From positions 1 to 24,668 of the forward strand of contig URBH01000036.1 of assembly GCA_900546075.1 (NCBI GenBank): DNA of 24,668 bases. The letters run 5' to 3'. A program made the translations under genes and the position numbers. Under the pieces are notes generated by a model. That model had not been told where the DNA came from, ran no database searches, and saw only the letters and a program-made list of their open reading frames with translations. This document shows, piece after piece, positions 8,882 through 15,695 of the stretch. The DNA comes from an uncultured Eubacteriales bacterium. GTDB taxonomy: Bacteria; Bacillota; Clostridia; Oscillospirales; Oscillospiraceae. How positions within the stretch are numbered: position 1 is the first letter of the stretch; each line of letters opens with the position of its first letter.

Positions 8882-9382
8882 TCATCCGAAGGAAGCGGCT
8901 TCCCCGTCCCCGAACAGGCCGCCAAAGAACCAGACGATGTCGTCCCAGAGCGTCCGTTCCGGCTTCGGCTGGGAGATCGTGACGGTGATGGTTCTGCTCG
9001 GCACTTCCTCCACCGGCACCATGCCGAGAGCCAGCGCCTTGTCCCGGATGTCCTCCAGGTCATAGCCGTCCCGGTAGGTGCGTTCCAGCTCGGCGTTGTC
9101 GCGGTTCAGTTGGGAGACGTAGTTGGACATCTGCTCATACTGCGCCCAGTCGCTGCGCAGCTGCAATGCCCCCACCACCATGACCGCCAGCATTACCACT
9201 GCCACCGTGATGCCGATCAGCGCCACGGGGTCGATATAGATTGCCTTTACCTGCTCCTGCTTTGCGATCGGGAGCTTTGTTTTGGCCTTTTTCTTCTTTT
9301 TCTTCGGCGCAAGCACCTGCGCCTCGCTGCCGGGGACGTAGAACTGACCAATGTACTGAATTTTGGGCTTTTCCGTCATCAT
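8882..9382 (-). CDS. ftsL: FtsL/DivIC-like septum formation protein
   Basis: The 166-residue protein lies between rsmH and the class B PBP, the classical place of ftsL. It has a Lys-rich cytoplasmic region (about 27-45, including a run of lysines), one transmembrane helix at about 53-75, and then a heptad-like coiled coil (about 76-105, with YEQMSNYVSQLNRDNAELE) ending in a short DLEDIRDKALALGMV segment typical of FtsL/DivIC proteins. Known role: a bitopic divisome scaffold that bridges DivIB/FtsQ to FtsW and FtsI. The C-terminal tail of about 40 residues ends in hydrophobic and acidic residues (WDDIVWFFGGLFGDG), longer than in small FtsL proteins. Sequence similarity is weak in this family, so the call rests on topology and position. 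Two adjacent ATG codons (9382 and 9379) could serve behind AAAGGGG. Confidence 0.82.
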   Translation of the reverse strand: MMTEKPKIQYIGQFYVPGSEAQVLAPKKKKKKAKTKLPIAKQEQVKAIYIDPVALIGITVAVVMLAVMVVGALQLRSDWAQYEQMSNYVSQLNRDNAELERTYRDGYDLEDIRDKALALGMVPVEEVPSRTITVTISQPKPERTLWDDIVWFFGGLFGDGEAASFG

Positions 9383-9411
9383 TCTATCCCCTTTCCGGAA
9401 ATTTCTGCCGA

Positions 9412-10347
9412 TTATAACTTCTCACAAATCCGCAGCTTCGCGCTGCGCGCTCTGGGATTCCGTTCCAGCTCTTCTTCCCCGGAAACGATGGGCTTGCGGG
9501 TCACGATCCGCACCTGGGGCTTCTTGCCGCAGACGCACACCGGGAAGCTGGGCGGGCAGGTGCAGCCCTTCGCCGCCTCTGCCATGGCGTTTTTTACAAT
9601 GCGGTCTTCCAGAGAATGGAAGGTGATCACCGCCAGCCGTCCGCCTGGATTCAGCAGCGGAACGGCCTTTTTCATCACCGTTTCCACCGCCCCCAGCTCG
9701 TCGTTGACGGCGATGCGGATGGCCTGAAAGCTTCGCTTGGCCGGGTGCTGCTTCTCCCGCAGAGCGGAAGCCGGCATGGCGCTCTTGATCACGTCCACCA
9801 GCTCCAGGGTCGTCTCGATGGGCGCCTGCTCTCTGCGGCGGCAGATGGCGGCGGCGATCCGGGGCGCAAAGCGCTCCTCGCCGTAATCATACAAAATACG
9901 CTTGAGTTCCTCGTAAGACCAGGTGTTTACGATCTGACGGGCGTCCCGGGTATCCTCGCCGTTCATGCGCATATCCAGCGGCGCGTCCGTCATATAGGAA
10001 AAGCCCCGCTGCCCGTCGTCCAGCTGGGGAGAGGAAACCCCCAAGTCCAGCAGAACGCCGTCCACCTTATCGATGCCCAGTCCTTGCAGCGCCTGATCCA
10101 TGTCGCAGAAATTGGCGTGAACCAGCGTGACCCGGTCTTCAAAGGGCCTTAACCGTTCCGCCGCCGCTTCCAGCGCCACGTTGTCCCGGTCAATGCCGAT
10201 GAGCCGTCCGGTGGTGAGCTTCGCGGCAATGCGGCTGGAATGCCCCGCGCCGCCTAAGGTTCCGTCCACGTAAATGCCGTCGGGCTTGATGGCAAGCCCC
10301 TGAATACATTCCTCCAACAGCACGGAAACATGATGAAATTCACTCAT
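9412..10347 (-). CDS. rsmH: 16S rRNA (cytosine1402-N4)-methyltransferase RsmH (MraW)
   Basis: RsmH methylates N4 of C1402 in the ribosomal decoding centre using S-adenosylmethionine. The 311-residue protein matches the family length. Seen: the N-terminal HVSVLLEE start of the family, the SAM-binding DGTLGGAGHS at 28-37, GIDRD near 71-75, DLGVSSPQLDDGQRGFSY at 101-118, HPAKRSFQAIRIAVNDEL near 201-218 and ITFHSLEDR near 241-249. Four cysteines in a CxC...CxC arrangement (C262, C264, C271, C273) are notable and could bind metal (inference). The start codon overlaps the mraZ stop by 4 bp (ATGA), implying translational coupling. Confidence 0.97.
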   Translation of the reverse strand: MSEFHHVSVLLEECIQGLAIKPDGIYVDGTLGGAGHSSRIAAKLTTGRLIGIDRDNVALEAAAERLRPFEDRVTLVHANFCDMDQALQGLGIDKVDGVLLDLGVSSPQLDDGQRGFSYMTDAPLDMRMNGEDTRDARQIVNTWSYEELKRILYDYGEERFAPRIAAAICRRREQAPIETTLELVDVIKSAMPASALREKQHPAKRSFQAIRIAVNDELGAVETVMKKAVPLLNPGGRLAVITFHSLEDRIVKNAMAEAAKGCTCPPSFPVCVCGKKPQVRIVTRKPIVSGEEELERNPRARSAKLRICEKL

Positions 10348-10772
10348 AGGCCGATCGCCTCCAGGGACGCCAGCAGCTTCTCCGGGGTCAGGTTCTCCCG
10401 CTCAAAGTCGGCGAATTCCTTCGCGTCCCAGATCTCCGCCTGTCCTGCCCGGCCGACGATCATGACCTCCCGGTCGATTCCGGCGTAGCTCAAGAGGAAC
10501 TGGGTCAGGCTGAACCGGTACTGCTTATCCGGGCTGCATTCGGCGGCGTTCATAAAAATCAGGCTGGTTGCGCCGGAGCGCTGGGAAATGCTCATGGCAT
10601 TGTAGTTATCCGAAAGGCGCTTCCACTCCTCGGCGGTGTAAACGGTGAGACAGCGGTGACCGCAGTTGACGCCCAGGGTGACAAAAAAGGTATCCCCCAG
10701 CTCCGTCCTCAGCTTGGACGGCACGAACAGACGGCTCTTTTCGTCCAGCTTCGCAGGATATTTCCCGATCAC
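10344..10772 (-). CDS. mraZ: Transcriptional regulator MraZ
   Basis: MraZ is an AbrB/SpoVT-fold DNA-binding protein that autoregulates the dcw operon. The protein has 142 residues with two repeated AbrB-like halves; the first carries the DEKSRLFVPSKLR motif (family consensus DxKGRxxxPxxxR) and the second TQFLLSYAGIDREVMIVG. Start choice: the longest frame begins with GTG at 10781, but GGAGG at 10781-10785 would overlap it. The GTG at 10772 is spaced 8 nt from the site and gives the family N-terminus M-I-G-K-Y, so it is preferred. The gene heads the operon and overlaps rsmH by 4 bp. A promoter and phased boxes lie just upstream. Confidence 0.94.
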   Translation of the reverse strand: MIGKYPAKLDEKSRLFVPSKLRTELGDTFFVTLGVNCGHRCLTVYTAEEWKRLSDNYNAMSISQRSGATSLIFMNAAECSPDKQYRFSLTQFLLSYAGIDREVMIVGRAGQAEIWDAKEFADFERENLTPEKLLASLEAIGL

Positions 10773-10781
10773 GGCGCTCAC

Positions 10782-10817
10782 CTCCCTTTCGCTCCACTTT
10801 ACTGCCCTTTTACTCCA
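10782..10817 (-). promoter_or_regulatory. Candidate MraZ operator: four phased G-rich boxes
   Basis: Read on the minus strand, TGGAG (10813-10817), GGGCA (10803-10807), TGGAG (10792-10796) and GGGAG (10782-10786) recur with 10, 11 and 10 bp periods between the predicted transcription start and mraZ. Known MraZ operators are short direct repeats (TGGGN in E. coli, AAAGTG-like in mollicutes) at about one helical turn. The last box doubles as the ribosome binding site. Confidence 0.6.
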
Positions 10818-10826
10818 TGTAGAGAC

Positions 10827-10855
10827 AGTATACTACCCGCGAGGGAAAAAATCAA
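10827..10855 (-). promoter_or_regulatory. Promoter of the dcw operon (mraZ)
   Basis: On the minus strand, TTGATT (10850-10855) and TATACT (10827-10832) are separated by 17 bp, close to the housekeeping sigma consensus. The predicted start near 10820 lies just upstream of the MraZ-like boxes. Confidence 0.75.
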
Positions 10856-10969
10856 TCTTTTTCTCAGGGATTTTTCGATTTCCGCCATAAATCGGGGGAT
10901 ATTCGCATATTTGTTCTAATAAAACAGGCAATTTCTCAGCTTCATTTCAGCTAACCGCACCCCAGACCG

Positions 10970-13288
10970 TCAAAAAAACAGCTTTCCGTCCTCCCATTTG
11001 GGCTTCACCCGGGCAGGCTTTTTCCCACAGCGCAGCAGGTAGCTTGCCAGCGGCCCCTCCACCTCGGTCTGCACAAGGCGGCGGATTTGCCGGGCGCCGT
11101 CCTTTCCGGGACGCTTTTTCAGAAGCTCCGCCGCCAGCTCCGGGGGCAGCAGCAGCTGGGTTCCCAGCGCCGCCGTCCGCTCCTGAAGCTGCCGCAGATA
11201 TTTCCAGGTAATGGCTTCCAGCGCGCCGGCTCCCAGAGGTTCAAAGCACACCGTCTGGTCGATTCGTCCCAGAAATTCCGGGGAGAAGGTCTGCTGTAAC
11301 GCCTCGCCGATCTCCGCGCTCCGTCCCCCGGCGCAGAAGCCCAGGCCGTCGCCCCGAATCTGGCCGCCCACATTGGAGGTCATGACCACGATGGCGTTCT
11401 TGAAGCTGACATGCCGTCCCGTGGAATCCGTCAGCGTTCCTTCCTCCATGATTTGCAGCAGGATGCCCAGCACGTCCGGGTGGGCTTTTTCCAGCTCATC
11501 CATCAGCACCAGACAGTAGGGGCGGCGGCGCACCGCCTCCGTCAGCTTGCCGCCCTCCTCGTAACCCACGTATCCGGGAGGTGCGCCGATCAGGCGGGAG
11601 ACCGACTGCTTTTCCATATATTCCGTCATGTCCAGCCGGATCATGGCGTCCCGGCTGCCGTAGACCTCCTGGGCAAGCGCCCGGCACAGCTCCGTTTTTC
11701 CCACGCCCGTCGGCCCCGTGAACAGCAGGCACGCGATCGGCCGCGACCCGTCCCGGATGCCGCAGTAGCCCCGGCGCACCGCCTCGGCCACGGCGCTCAC
11801 CGCCTTGCTCTGCCCCACCACCTGGGCGGACAGCAGCCCTTCCAGCCCCAGCAGCCGTTCCCGTTCCCCGGCGGTGAGCCGCCCCACTGGAATCCCCGTC
11901 CGGGCGGAGACCACCCAGGCGATGTCCGCCCCGGTGACGCACCGGGCGCGTTTTCCGTCGGCGGGCTTTGACAGGTGCTGCATTTTGTCCCGCAGCTCGG
12001 CGGCCTTTTCGAATTTCCGCTCCCGTACCGCTTCGTTCAGCTCCTGTTCCAGCTCTTTTCTGGCAGGGCCGCCCCGGGACAGCTGCATTTCCTCCATCCG
12101 CGCCCGGGCAGCGCCTTCGTCCAGCAGGTCGATGGCTTTGTCCGGCAGATACAGGTCGGGCAGGTACCGCCGGGACAGGCGCACCGCCTCCTTCACCGCT
12201 TCCTCGGAGATCCGCAGGTGGTGATGCCGTTCCAGACCCGGCTTCAGCGCCCGAAGAATCGAAAGCGTTGCCTCCTCCCCCGGCTCCTCAACCACCACCG
12301 GGCGGAACCGGCGTTCCAGCGCCGCGTCCTTTTCAATATATTTCCGGTATTCCTCCCGGGTCGTCGCGCCCAGCATTTGCAGCTCGCCGCGACCCAGGGC
12401 GGGCTTGAAGATGTTCGCCGCGTCAATGGCGCCCTCAGCCGCCCCCGCGCCGACGATGGTGTGCATTTCGTCCACAAAGAGAATCACATCCCCGCTGCGG
12501 CGGATTTCCCCCAGCACGTCCCGCAGACGTTCCTCGAATTCACCCCGGTACTTTGTCCCGGCGACTAACGATGCCATGTTCAGGCTCACCAGCCGTTTGT
12601 CCTTCAGCTGGGGCGGCACGTTGCCCACCGCCATCCGCTGGGCTAAGCCCTCGGCAATGGCGGTTTTTCCCACCCCCGGCTCGCCGACCAATGCGGGGTT
12701 ATTCTTGTTTTTCCGGCACAGAATGCCGATGACCATGTCGATCTCCCGTTCTCTCCCGATCACCGGATCCATGCCGGATGCCTTGAGAATCAGATCTTCA
12801 CTGAACTGCTCCAAAAGTTTCGTTGTGACCGCCTCCTTTTTTCCTCTCACGGGAGCGCCCTGCTCCCAGTGCAGATAGTCCACCGCATGGGTAAACAGCT
12901 CGTCGGTGCTGATGCCGTTGAGCTTCAGCAGCTCATATGCGTCGCTGTTTTCCCGTCTTGCCATTGCCAGCAGCAGATGCTGCGGCGTAATTTCCCGGCT
13001 GCCCAAAATCTTTGCCTCCCGCGCCGCCCCCCGGAGAAGCGCCCGGGACTCCCCGGTCAGCCCCTGGGGCAGGGGCAGCTCCGGCGTCCCCATTCCGTAA
13101 AGCAGCCGCGCCATCGCCTCCGTCAGATCCGGGTCCATACCCAGAAGCCGAAGGGTCTGCCCCGCCGCCCCGGGTTCCCGCGCCATCACCAGCAGCAGAT
13201 GGGCAGAGCCGACATAGCTGTGTCCCAGGGTTCTGGCCAATTGGGCGGCGCGCTGGATCAGGTCGGACGTCAGTATATCGTAATGCAC
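10970..13288 (-). CDS. clpC: ClpC-type AAA+ unfoldase (Clp ATPase subunit)
   Basis: A Hsp100 unfoldase that threads proteins into ClpP for degradation. The 772-residue protein has two Clp N-terminal repeats (about 1-140), AAA module 1 with Walker A GEPGVGKT at 202-209 and Walker B FVDE near 271-274, a short middle region with a UVR-like motif at about 410-440 (ELNEAVRERKFEKAAELRDKM), and AAA module 2 with GPTGVGKT at 525-532 and LVLMDELEKAH near 593-603. An LGF tripeptide at 649-651 sits where ClpP-binding loops of ClpA/ClpC lie, so ClpP partnership is likely. ClpB is excluded by the lack of a long middle coiled coil. It is shorter than Bacillus ClpC (about 810 residues). The GTG start follows GGGAGG by 6 nt. 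No ctsR, mcsA or mcsB accompany it and no CtsR-like operator was found. Confidence 0.92.
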   Translation of the reverse strand: MHYDILTSDLIQRAAQLARTLGHSYVGSAHLLLVMAREPGAAGQTLRLLGMDPDLTEAMARLLYGMGTPELPLPQGLTGESRALLRGAAREAKILGSREITPQHLLLAMARRENSDAYELLKLNGISTDELFTHAVDYLHWEQGAPVRGKKEAVTTKLLEQFSEDLILKASGMDPVIGREREIDMVIGILCRKNKNNPALVGEPGVGKTAIAEGLAQRMAVGNVPPQLKDKRLVSLNMASLVAGTKYRGEFEERLRDVLGEIRRSGDVILFVDEMHTIVGAGAAEGAIDAANIFKPALGRGELQMLGATTREEYRKYIEKDAALERRFRPVVVEEPGEEATLSILRALKPGLERHHHLRISEEAVKEAVRLSRRYLPDLYLPDKAIDLLDEGAARARMEEMQLSRGGPARKELEQELNEAVRERKFEKAAELRDKMQHLSKPADGKRARCVTGADIAWVVSARTGIPVGRLTAGERERLLGLEGLLSAQVVGQSKAVSAVAEAVRRGYCGIRDGSRPIACLLFTGPTGVGKTELCRALAQEVYGSRDAMIRLDMTEYMEKQSVSRLIGAPPGYVGYEEGGKLTEAVRRRPYCLVLMDELEKAHPDVLGILLQIMEEGTLTDSTGRHVSFKNAIVVMTSNVGGQIRGDGLGFCAGGRSAEIGEALQQTFSPEFLGRIDQTVCFEPLGAGALEAITWKYLRQLQERTAALGTQLLLPPELAAELLKKRPGKDGARQIRRLVQTEVEGPLASYLLRCGKKPARVKPKWEDGKLFF

Positions 13289-13383
13289 GGTATCCCTCCC
13301 GCGTGATTGTTTTGCCTTTCCTTTTCCGGAAAATTTTCACCACCCCCGGCAAAAATTATTCAAAAATTTTTATAAAAAAGGAA

Positions 13384-13411
13384 TTGCTTTTTTGGGAAAC
13401 CATGCTACAAT
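13384..13411 (+). promoter_or_regulatory. Promoter of the ferredoxin gene
   Basis: TTGCTT (13384-13389) and TACAAT (13406-13411) with a 16-bp spacer lie 55 bp before the ferredoxin ATG, in an AT-rich stretch shared with the divergent clpC gene. Confidence 0.6.
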
Positions 13412-13466
13412 GGGGATACGCTGGTTGTGGCGTGCAATACATATTAGATAAATTGGAGGTAACACC

Positions 13467-13637
13467 ATGGCTTACACGATTACTGACCGCTGTGTCGCCT
13501 GCGGCTCCTGCGCCGAGCAGTGCCCTGTCGAGGCTATTTCCGAGGGTGACGGCAAGTACGAGATCAACCCCGATGTCTGCGTTTCCTGCGGCTCCTGCGC
13601 CGATCAGTGCCCCGCCGACGCGATCGAGGAAGGCTAA
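13467..13637 (+). CDS. 2[4Fe-4S] clostridial-type ferredoxin
   Basis: A 56-residue acidic electron carrier. Two CxxCxxCxxxCP motifs are complete: C9, C12, C15 and C19, then C38, C41, C44 and C48, each followed by proline, which defines the bacterial 8Fe ferredoxin with pseudo-twofold symmetry. It serves low-potential electron transfer in anaerobic metabolism (family knowledge). The ATG is preceded by TTGGAGGT with ideal spacing, the codon choice is strongly biased as in highly expressed genes, and the gene is monocistronic, bounded by its own promoter and a strong terminator. Confidence 0.96.
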   Translation: MAYTITDRCVACGSCAEQCPVEAISEGDGKYEINPDVCVSCGSCADQCPADAIEEG

Positions 13638-13657
13638 TCTTTCTCAGACCCGAATTG

Positions 13658-13690
13658 GCCTGCGCAAATGCTTGCGCAGGCTGATTTTTT
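13658..13690 (+). terminator. Rho-independent terminator of the ferredoxin gene
   Basis: A perfect 10-bp stem (13658-13667 with 13672-13681, GCCTGCGCAA/TTGCGCAGGC) with a 4-nt loop is followed by TGATTTTTT. It lies 20 bp after the ferredoxin stop. Confidence 0.92.
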
Positions 13691-13700
13691 GTTGTATAAT
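13672..13700 (+). promoter_or_regulatory. Promoter of the methyltransferase-rsmI pair, overlapping the terminator
   Basis: TTGCGC (13672-13677, the descending arm of the terminator stem) and TATAAT (13695-13700) are 17 bp apart. The -10 is preceded by TG as in an extended -10. It lies 26 bp before the ATG at 13727. Confidence 0.65.
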
Positions 13701-13726
13701 GGTGCAAACATCATTCGGAGGCATTC

Positions 13727-14416
13727 ATGGAGCAGTTACCCAACGGAATTACCCTGAACCTGCCGGAAGGCGCTTTCCCCTTAAGCACCGATTCCATGGT
13801 GCTGTCCCATTTTGTCCGGCTCCCTAAGAATGCCCGGGTGCTGGATCTCGGCTCCGGCTGCGGCACGCTGGGACTGCTGCTGTGCGCCGTGAACGAAGGC
13901 TGCCGCATCACCGGCGTGGAGCTGTCCCGGGATGCTCACCTTGCCGCCCTGGACAACATCCGCCGCAACGGTCTGACAGCCCGCATGGAAAGTATATGCG
14001 CCGATGTGCGGCAAGTTCCCGGCAGCTTTCCCCCGGGGAGCTTTGACGTCTGCGTCTCCAATCCCCCCTATTTTTCCGGCGGCCCCGCCAGCCGCACCGC
14101 CGCCCTCGCCCGCCGGGAGGACGCCTGTTCCCCTGCCGACCTGTTCGGGGCGGCCGCCTGGGCGCTGAAATACGGCGGCGACTTTTTCCTCGTCCACCGT
14201 CCGGAACGGCTGGCCGAGCTGATCATCCGGGGTTCGGAGGTCAATCTGGAGGCCAAGCGGCTGTGCCTTGTGCGCCATCGGGCGGATTCCCCGGTGAATC
14301 TTGTCCTGCTGCAGCTGCGCAAGGGCGGAAAGCCGAGCCTGAAATGGGAGGAGATCGTCCTCCACGACGCAAGCGGCGCTCCCACGAAGCAATACCGCCG
14401 AATTTACCATCTCTAG
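13727..14416 (+). CDS. TrmN6/YabB-like SAM-dependent adenine-N6 methyltransferase
   Basis: The 229-residue protein has a Rossmann methyltransferase fold: SAM motif VLDLGSGCGTLGL at 38-50, the acidic ribose contact in GVELS near 63-67, and the catalytic NPPY at 112-115 typical of enzymes that methylate exocyclic amino groups. The N-terminal PLSTDSMVLSHF segment matches the TrmN6/YfiC/YabB group, which methylates A37 of tRNA(Val) in E. coli; the substrate here is inferred, and related members act on other tRNA positions. rsmI follows 10 bp downstream with its own AGGAGG site, an arrangement also seen as yabB-yabC in Bacillus, although the small GIY-YIG gene yazA that lies between them there is absent. 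The ATG follows CGGAGG at good spacing. Confidence 0.88.
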   Translation: MEQLPNGITLNLPEGAFPLSTDSMVLSHFVRLPKNARVLDLGSGCGTLGLLLCAVNEGCRITGVELSRDAHLAALDNIRRNGLTARMESICADVRQVPGSFPPGSFDVCVSNPPYFSGGPASRTAALARREDACSPADLFGAAAWALKYGGDFFLVHRPERLAELIIRGSEVNLEAKRLCLVRHRADSPVNLVLLQLRKGGKPSLKWEEIVLHDASGAPTKQYRRIYHL

Positions 14417-14426
14417 GAGGTTCCAC

Positions 14427-15263
14427 ATGGCCGGAATGCTGTATCTTGTCCCGACCCCCATCGGCAATCTGGGGGACATTTCCCTGCGCTGCCGGGAAAC
14501 CCTGGAAAACGCCGACTTCATCGCCGCCGAGGACACCCGGGTAACGCTGAAACTACTCAACCATCTGGGCATCAAAAAAAGCCTTGTCAGCTACTACGAG
14601 CATAACAAGGCCACAAAGGGCGACCGGATCGTCGACCGCATTCTCGCCGGGGAGACCTGCGCGCTGGTTTCAGACGCAGGCAGCCCCGCCATCTCTGACC
14701 CCGGGGAGGACTTGGTCAAGCAGTGCGCCGAGGCCGGTATCACCGTCTGCGCCATCCCCGGCCCCTGCGCCGCCATTACGGCGCTGAGCATTTCCGGGCA
14801 GTCCACCGGCCGGTTCTGCTTCGAGGGCTTCCTCTCCACGGCGAAAAAAAGCCGCCGGGAGCATCTGGACGCCCTGCGCACCGAGAGCAGAACCATGATC
14901 TTCTACGAAGCGCCCCACAAGCTGGTGTCCACCCTGGCGGACATGTCGGAAGCCTTCGGCGATGACCGCCCGGTCAGTCTGTGCCGGGAGCTGACGAAGC
15001 TCCACGAGGAGGTCGTCCGCACCACCCTGGGGGAAGCCCTCATAAAGTACACCGAAACACCGCCCAAGGGCGAATTCGTTCTCATCGTCGCCGGCGCGCC
15101 GGAAATCGCAAAGGAGTCCGCCTCGGAAGATGACGCCGCCGCCCGGGTCGCCCAGCTGATCGCCCAGGGTCTCAGCCGCAAGGACGCGGTCAGGCAGACC
15201 GCCGCAGAGCTGGGACTTCCCAAAAATGTCGTCTATGACATTGCGTTAAAAGACCCCGAATGA
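14427..15263 (+). CDS. rsmI: 16S rRNA (cytidine1402-2'-O)-methyltransferase RsmI
   Basis: RsmI methylates the 2'-OH of C1402, the same nucleotide whose N4 is modified by RsmH, encoded at 9412-10347. The 278-residue protein shows the family signatures: PTPIGNLGDIS at 9-19, AEDTR at 34-38, DAGSPAISDPG at 83-93, IPGPCA at 110-115, and YEAPHK near 160-165. The C-terminal 50 residues include a helical SRKDAVRQTAAELGLPKNVVYD segment common in RsmI. AGGAGG lies just before the ATG, and the gene shares a transcript with the preceding methyltransferase. Its stop codon is inside the terminator stem. Confidence 0.97.
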   Translation: MAGMLYLVPTPIGNLGDISLRCRETLENADFIAAEDTRVTLKLLNHLGIKKSLVSYYEHNKATKGDRIVDRILAGETCALVSDAGSPAISDPGEDLVKQCAEAGITVCAIPGPCAAITALSISGQSTGRFCFEGFLSTAKKSRREHLDALRTESRTMIFYEAPHKLVSTLADMSEAFGDDRPVSLCRELTKLHEEVVRTTLGEALIKYTETPPKGEFVLIVAGAPEIAKESASEDDAAARVAQLIAQGLSRKDAVRQTAAELGLPKNVVYDIALKDPE

Positions 15264-15287
15264 CGTTACATCATTCGGGGTCTTTTT
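15248..15287. terminator. Bidirectional terminator between rsmI and abrB
   Basis: A perfect 16-bp stem, 15248-15263 with 15271-15286, encloses a 7-nt loop and ends in T-tracts for the plus strand (TCTTTTT). The rsmI stop lies in the ascending arm and abrB ends immediately beyond, so it probably serves both convergent genes. Confidence 0.93.
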
Positions 15288-15529
15288 CAATATTCCGTCA
15301 TGTTTTTGACGCATTCCTGGCAGATGTTCTTCTTCCGGTAGGAGATCAGTCCTCGGGAAGAACCGCAGAAAATGCACGCCGGCTCGAATTTCTGCAAGAT
15401 AATGCGGTCACTCTCCATGTAGATTTCCAACTCGTCCCGCTCCGCGATGTCCAGTGTGCGGCGCAGTTCAATCGGCAGCACGATTCTTCCCAGCTCGTCC
15501 ACCTTCCGGATAATGCCCGTAGACTTCAT
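15287..15529 (-). CDS. abrB: AbrB/SpoVT-family transcriptional regulator with a C-terminal four-cysteine motif
   Basis: The 80-residue protein begins with the standard AbrB DNA-binding swapped-hairpin sequence (KSTGIIRKVDELGRIVLPIE, residues 2-21). The C-terminal half carries CIFC at 52-55 and CQEC at 70-73, a CxxC-x14-CxxC arrangement that looks like a small zinc site; Bacillus AbrB does not have this and uses an oligomerisation domain instead. Known role: transition-state regulation in spore formers. Start choice: the longest frame uses TTG at 15559, but the ATG at 15529 gives the canonical N-terminus and has GGGAG about 9 nt upstream. The gene is convergent with rsmI and monocistronic from a near-consensus promoter. 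Its neighbourhood resembles the Bacillus abrB locus. Confidence 0.92.
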   Translation of the reverse strand: MKSTGIIRKVDELGRIVLPIELRRTLDIAERDELEIYMESDRIILQKFEPACIFCGSSRGLISYRKKNICQECVKNMTEY

Positions 15530-15577
15530 TGCGGTCAGCTCCCTTCCTTGCCTCTCCAACGGCTTATCAGCATTATC

Positions 15578-15606
15578 ATTATACTTGTTTTATCTACTAT
15601 AGTCAA
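15578..15606 (-). promoter_or_regulatory. abrB promoter
   Basis: On the minus strand TTGACT (15601-15606) and TATAAT (15578-15583) are spaced by exactly 17 bp, near consensus for the housekeeping sigma factor. The site lies 49 bp before the abrB ATG. Confidence 0.85.
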
Positions 15607-15695
15607 ATACTTTTTGTAATAATCCAAAAATTTTGTCGATTTTTTCCTGTTCTTTTCCGTTTCTTATCCGCATACCATGCGTTAAGGCGTCTCTG

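Noticed and set aside
13289..13383. CtsR operator or clpC promoter
   Set aside because: The AT-rich stretch has many weak -10-like sequences but no GGTCAAA-type CtsR site and no clear -35/-10 pair. A 12-bp palindrome TTTTCCGGAAAA (13322-13333) was seen but could not be assigned.
15530..15559. Longer abrB N-terminus from TTG at 15559
   Set aside because: Adds ten residues with no family match; ATG at 15529 fits both the AbrB N-terminus and a ribosome binding site.
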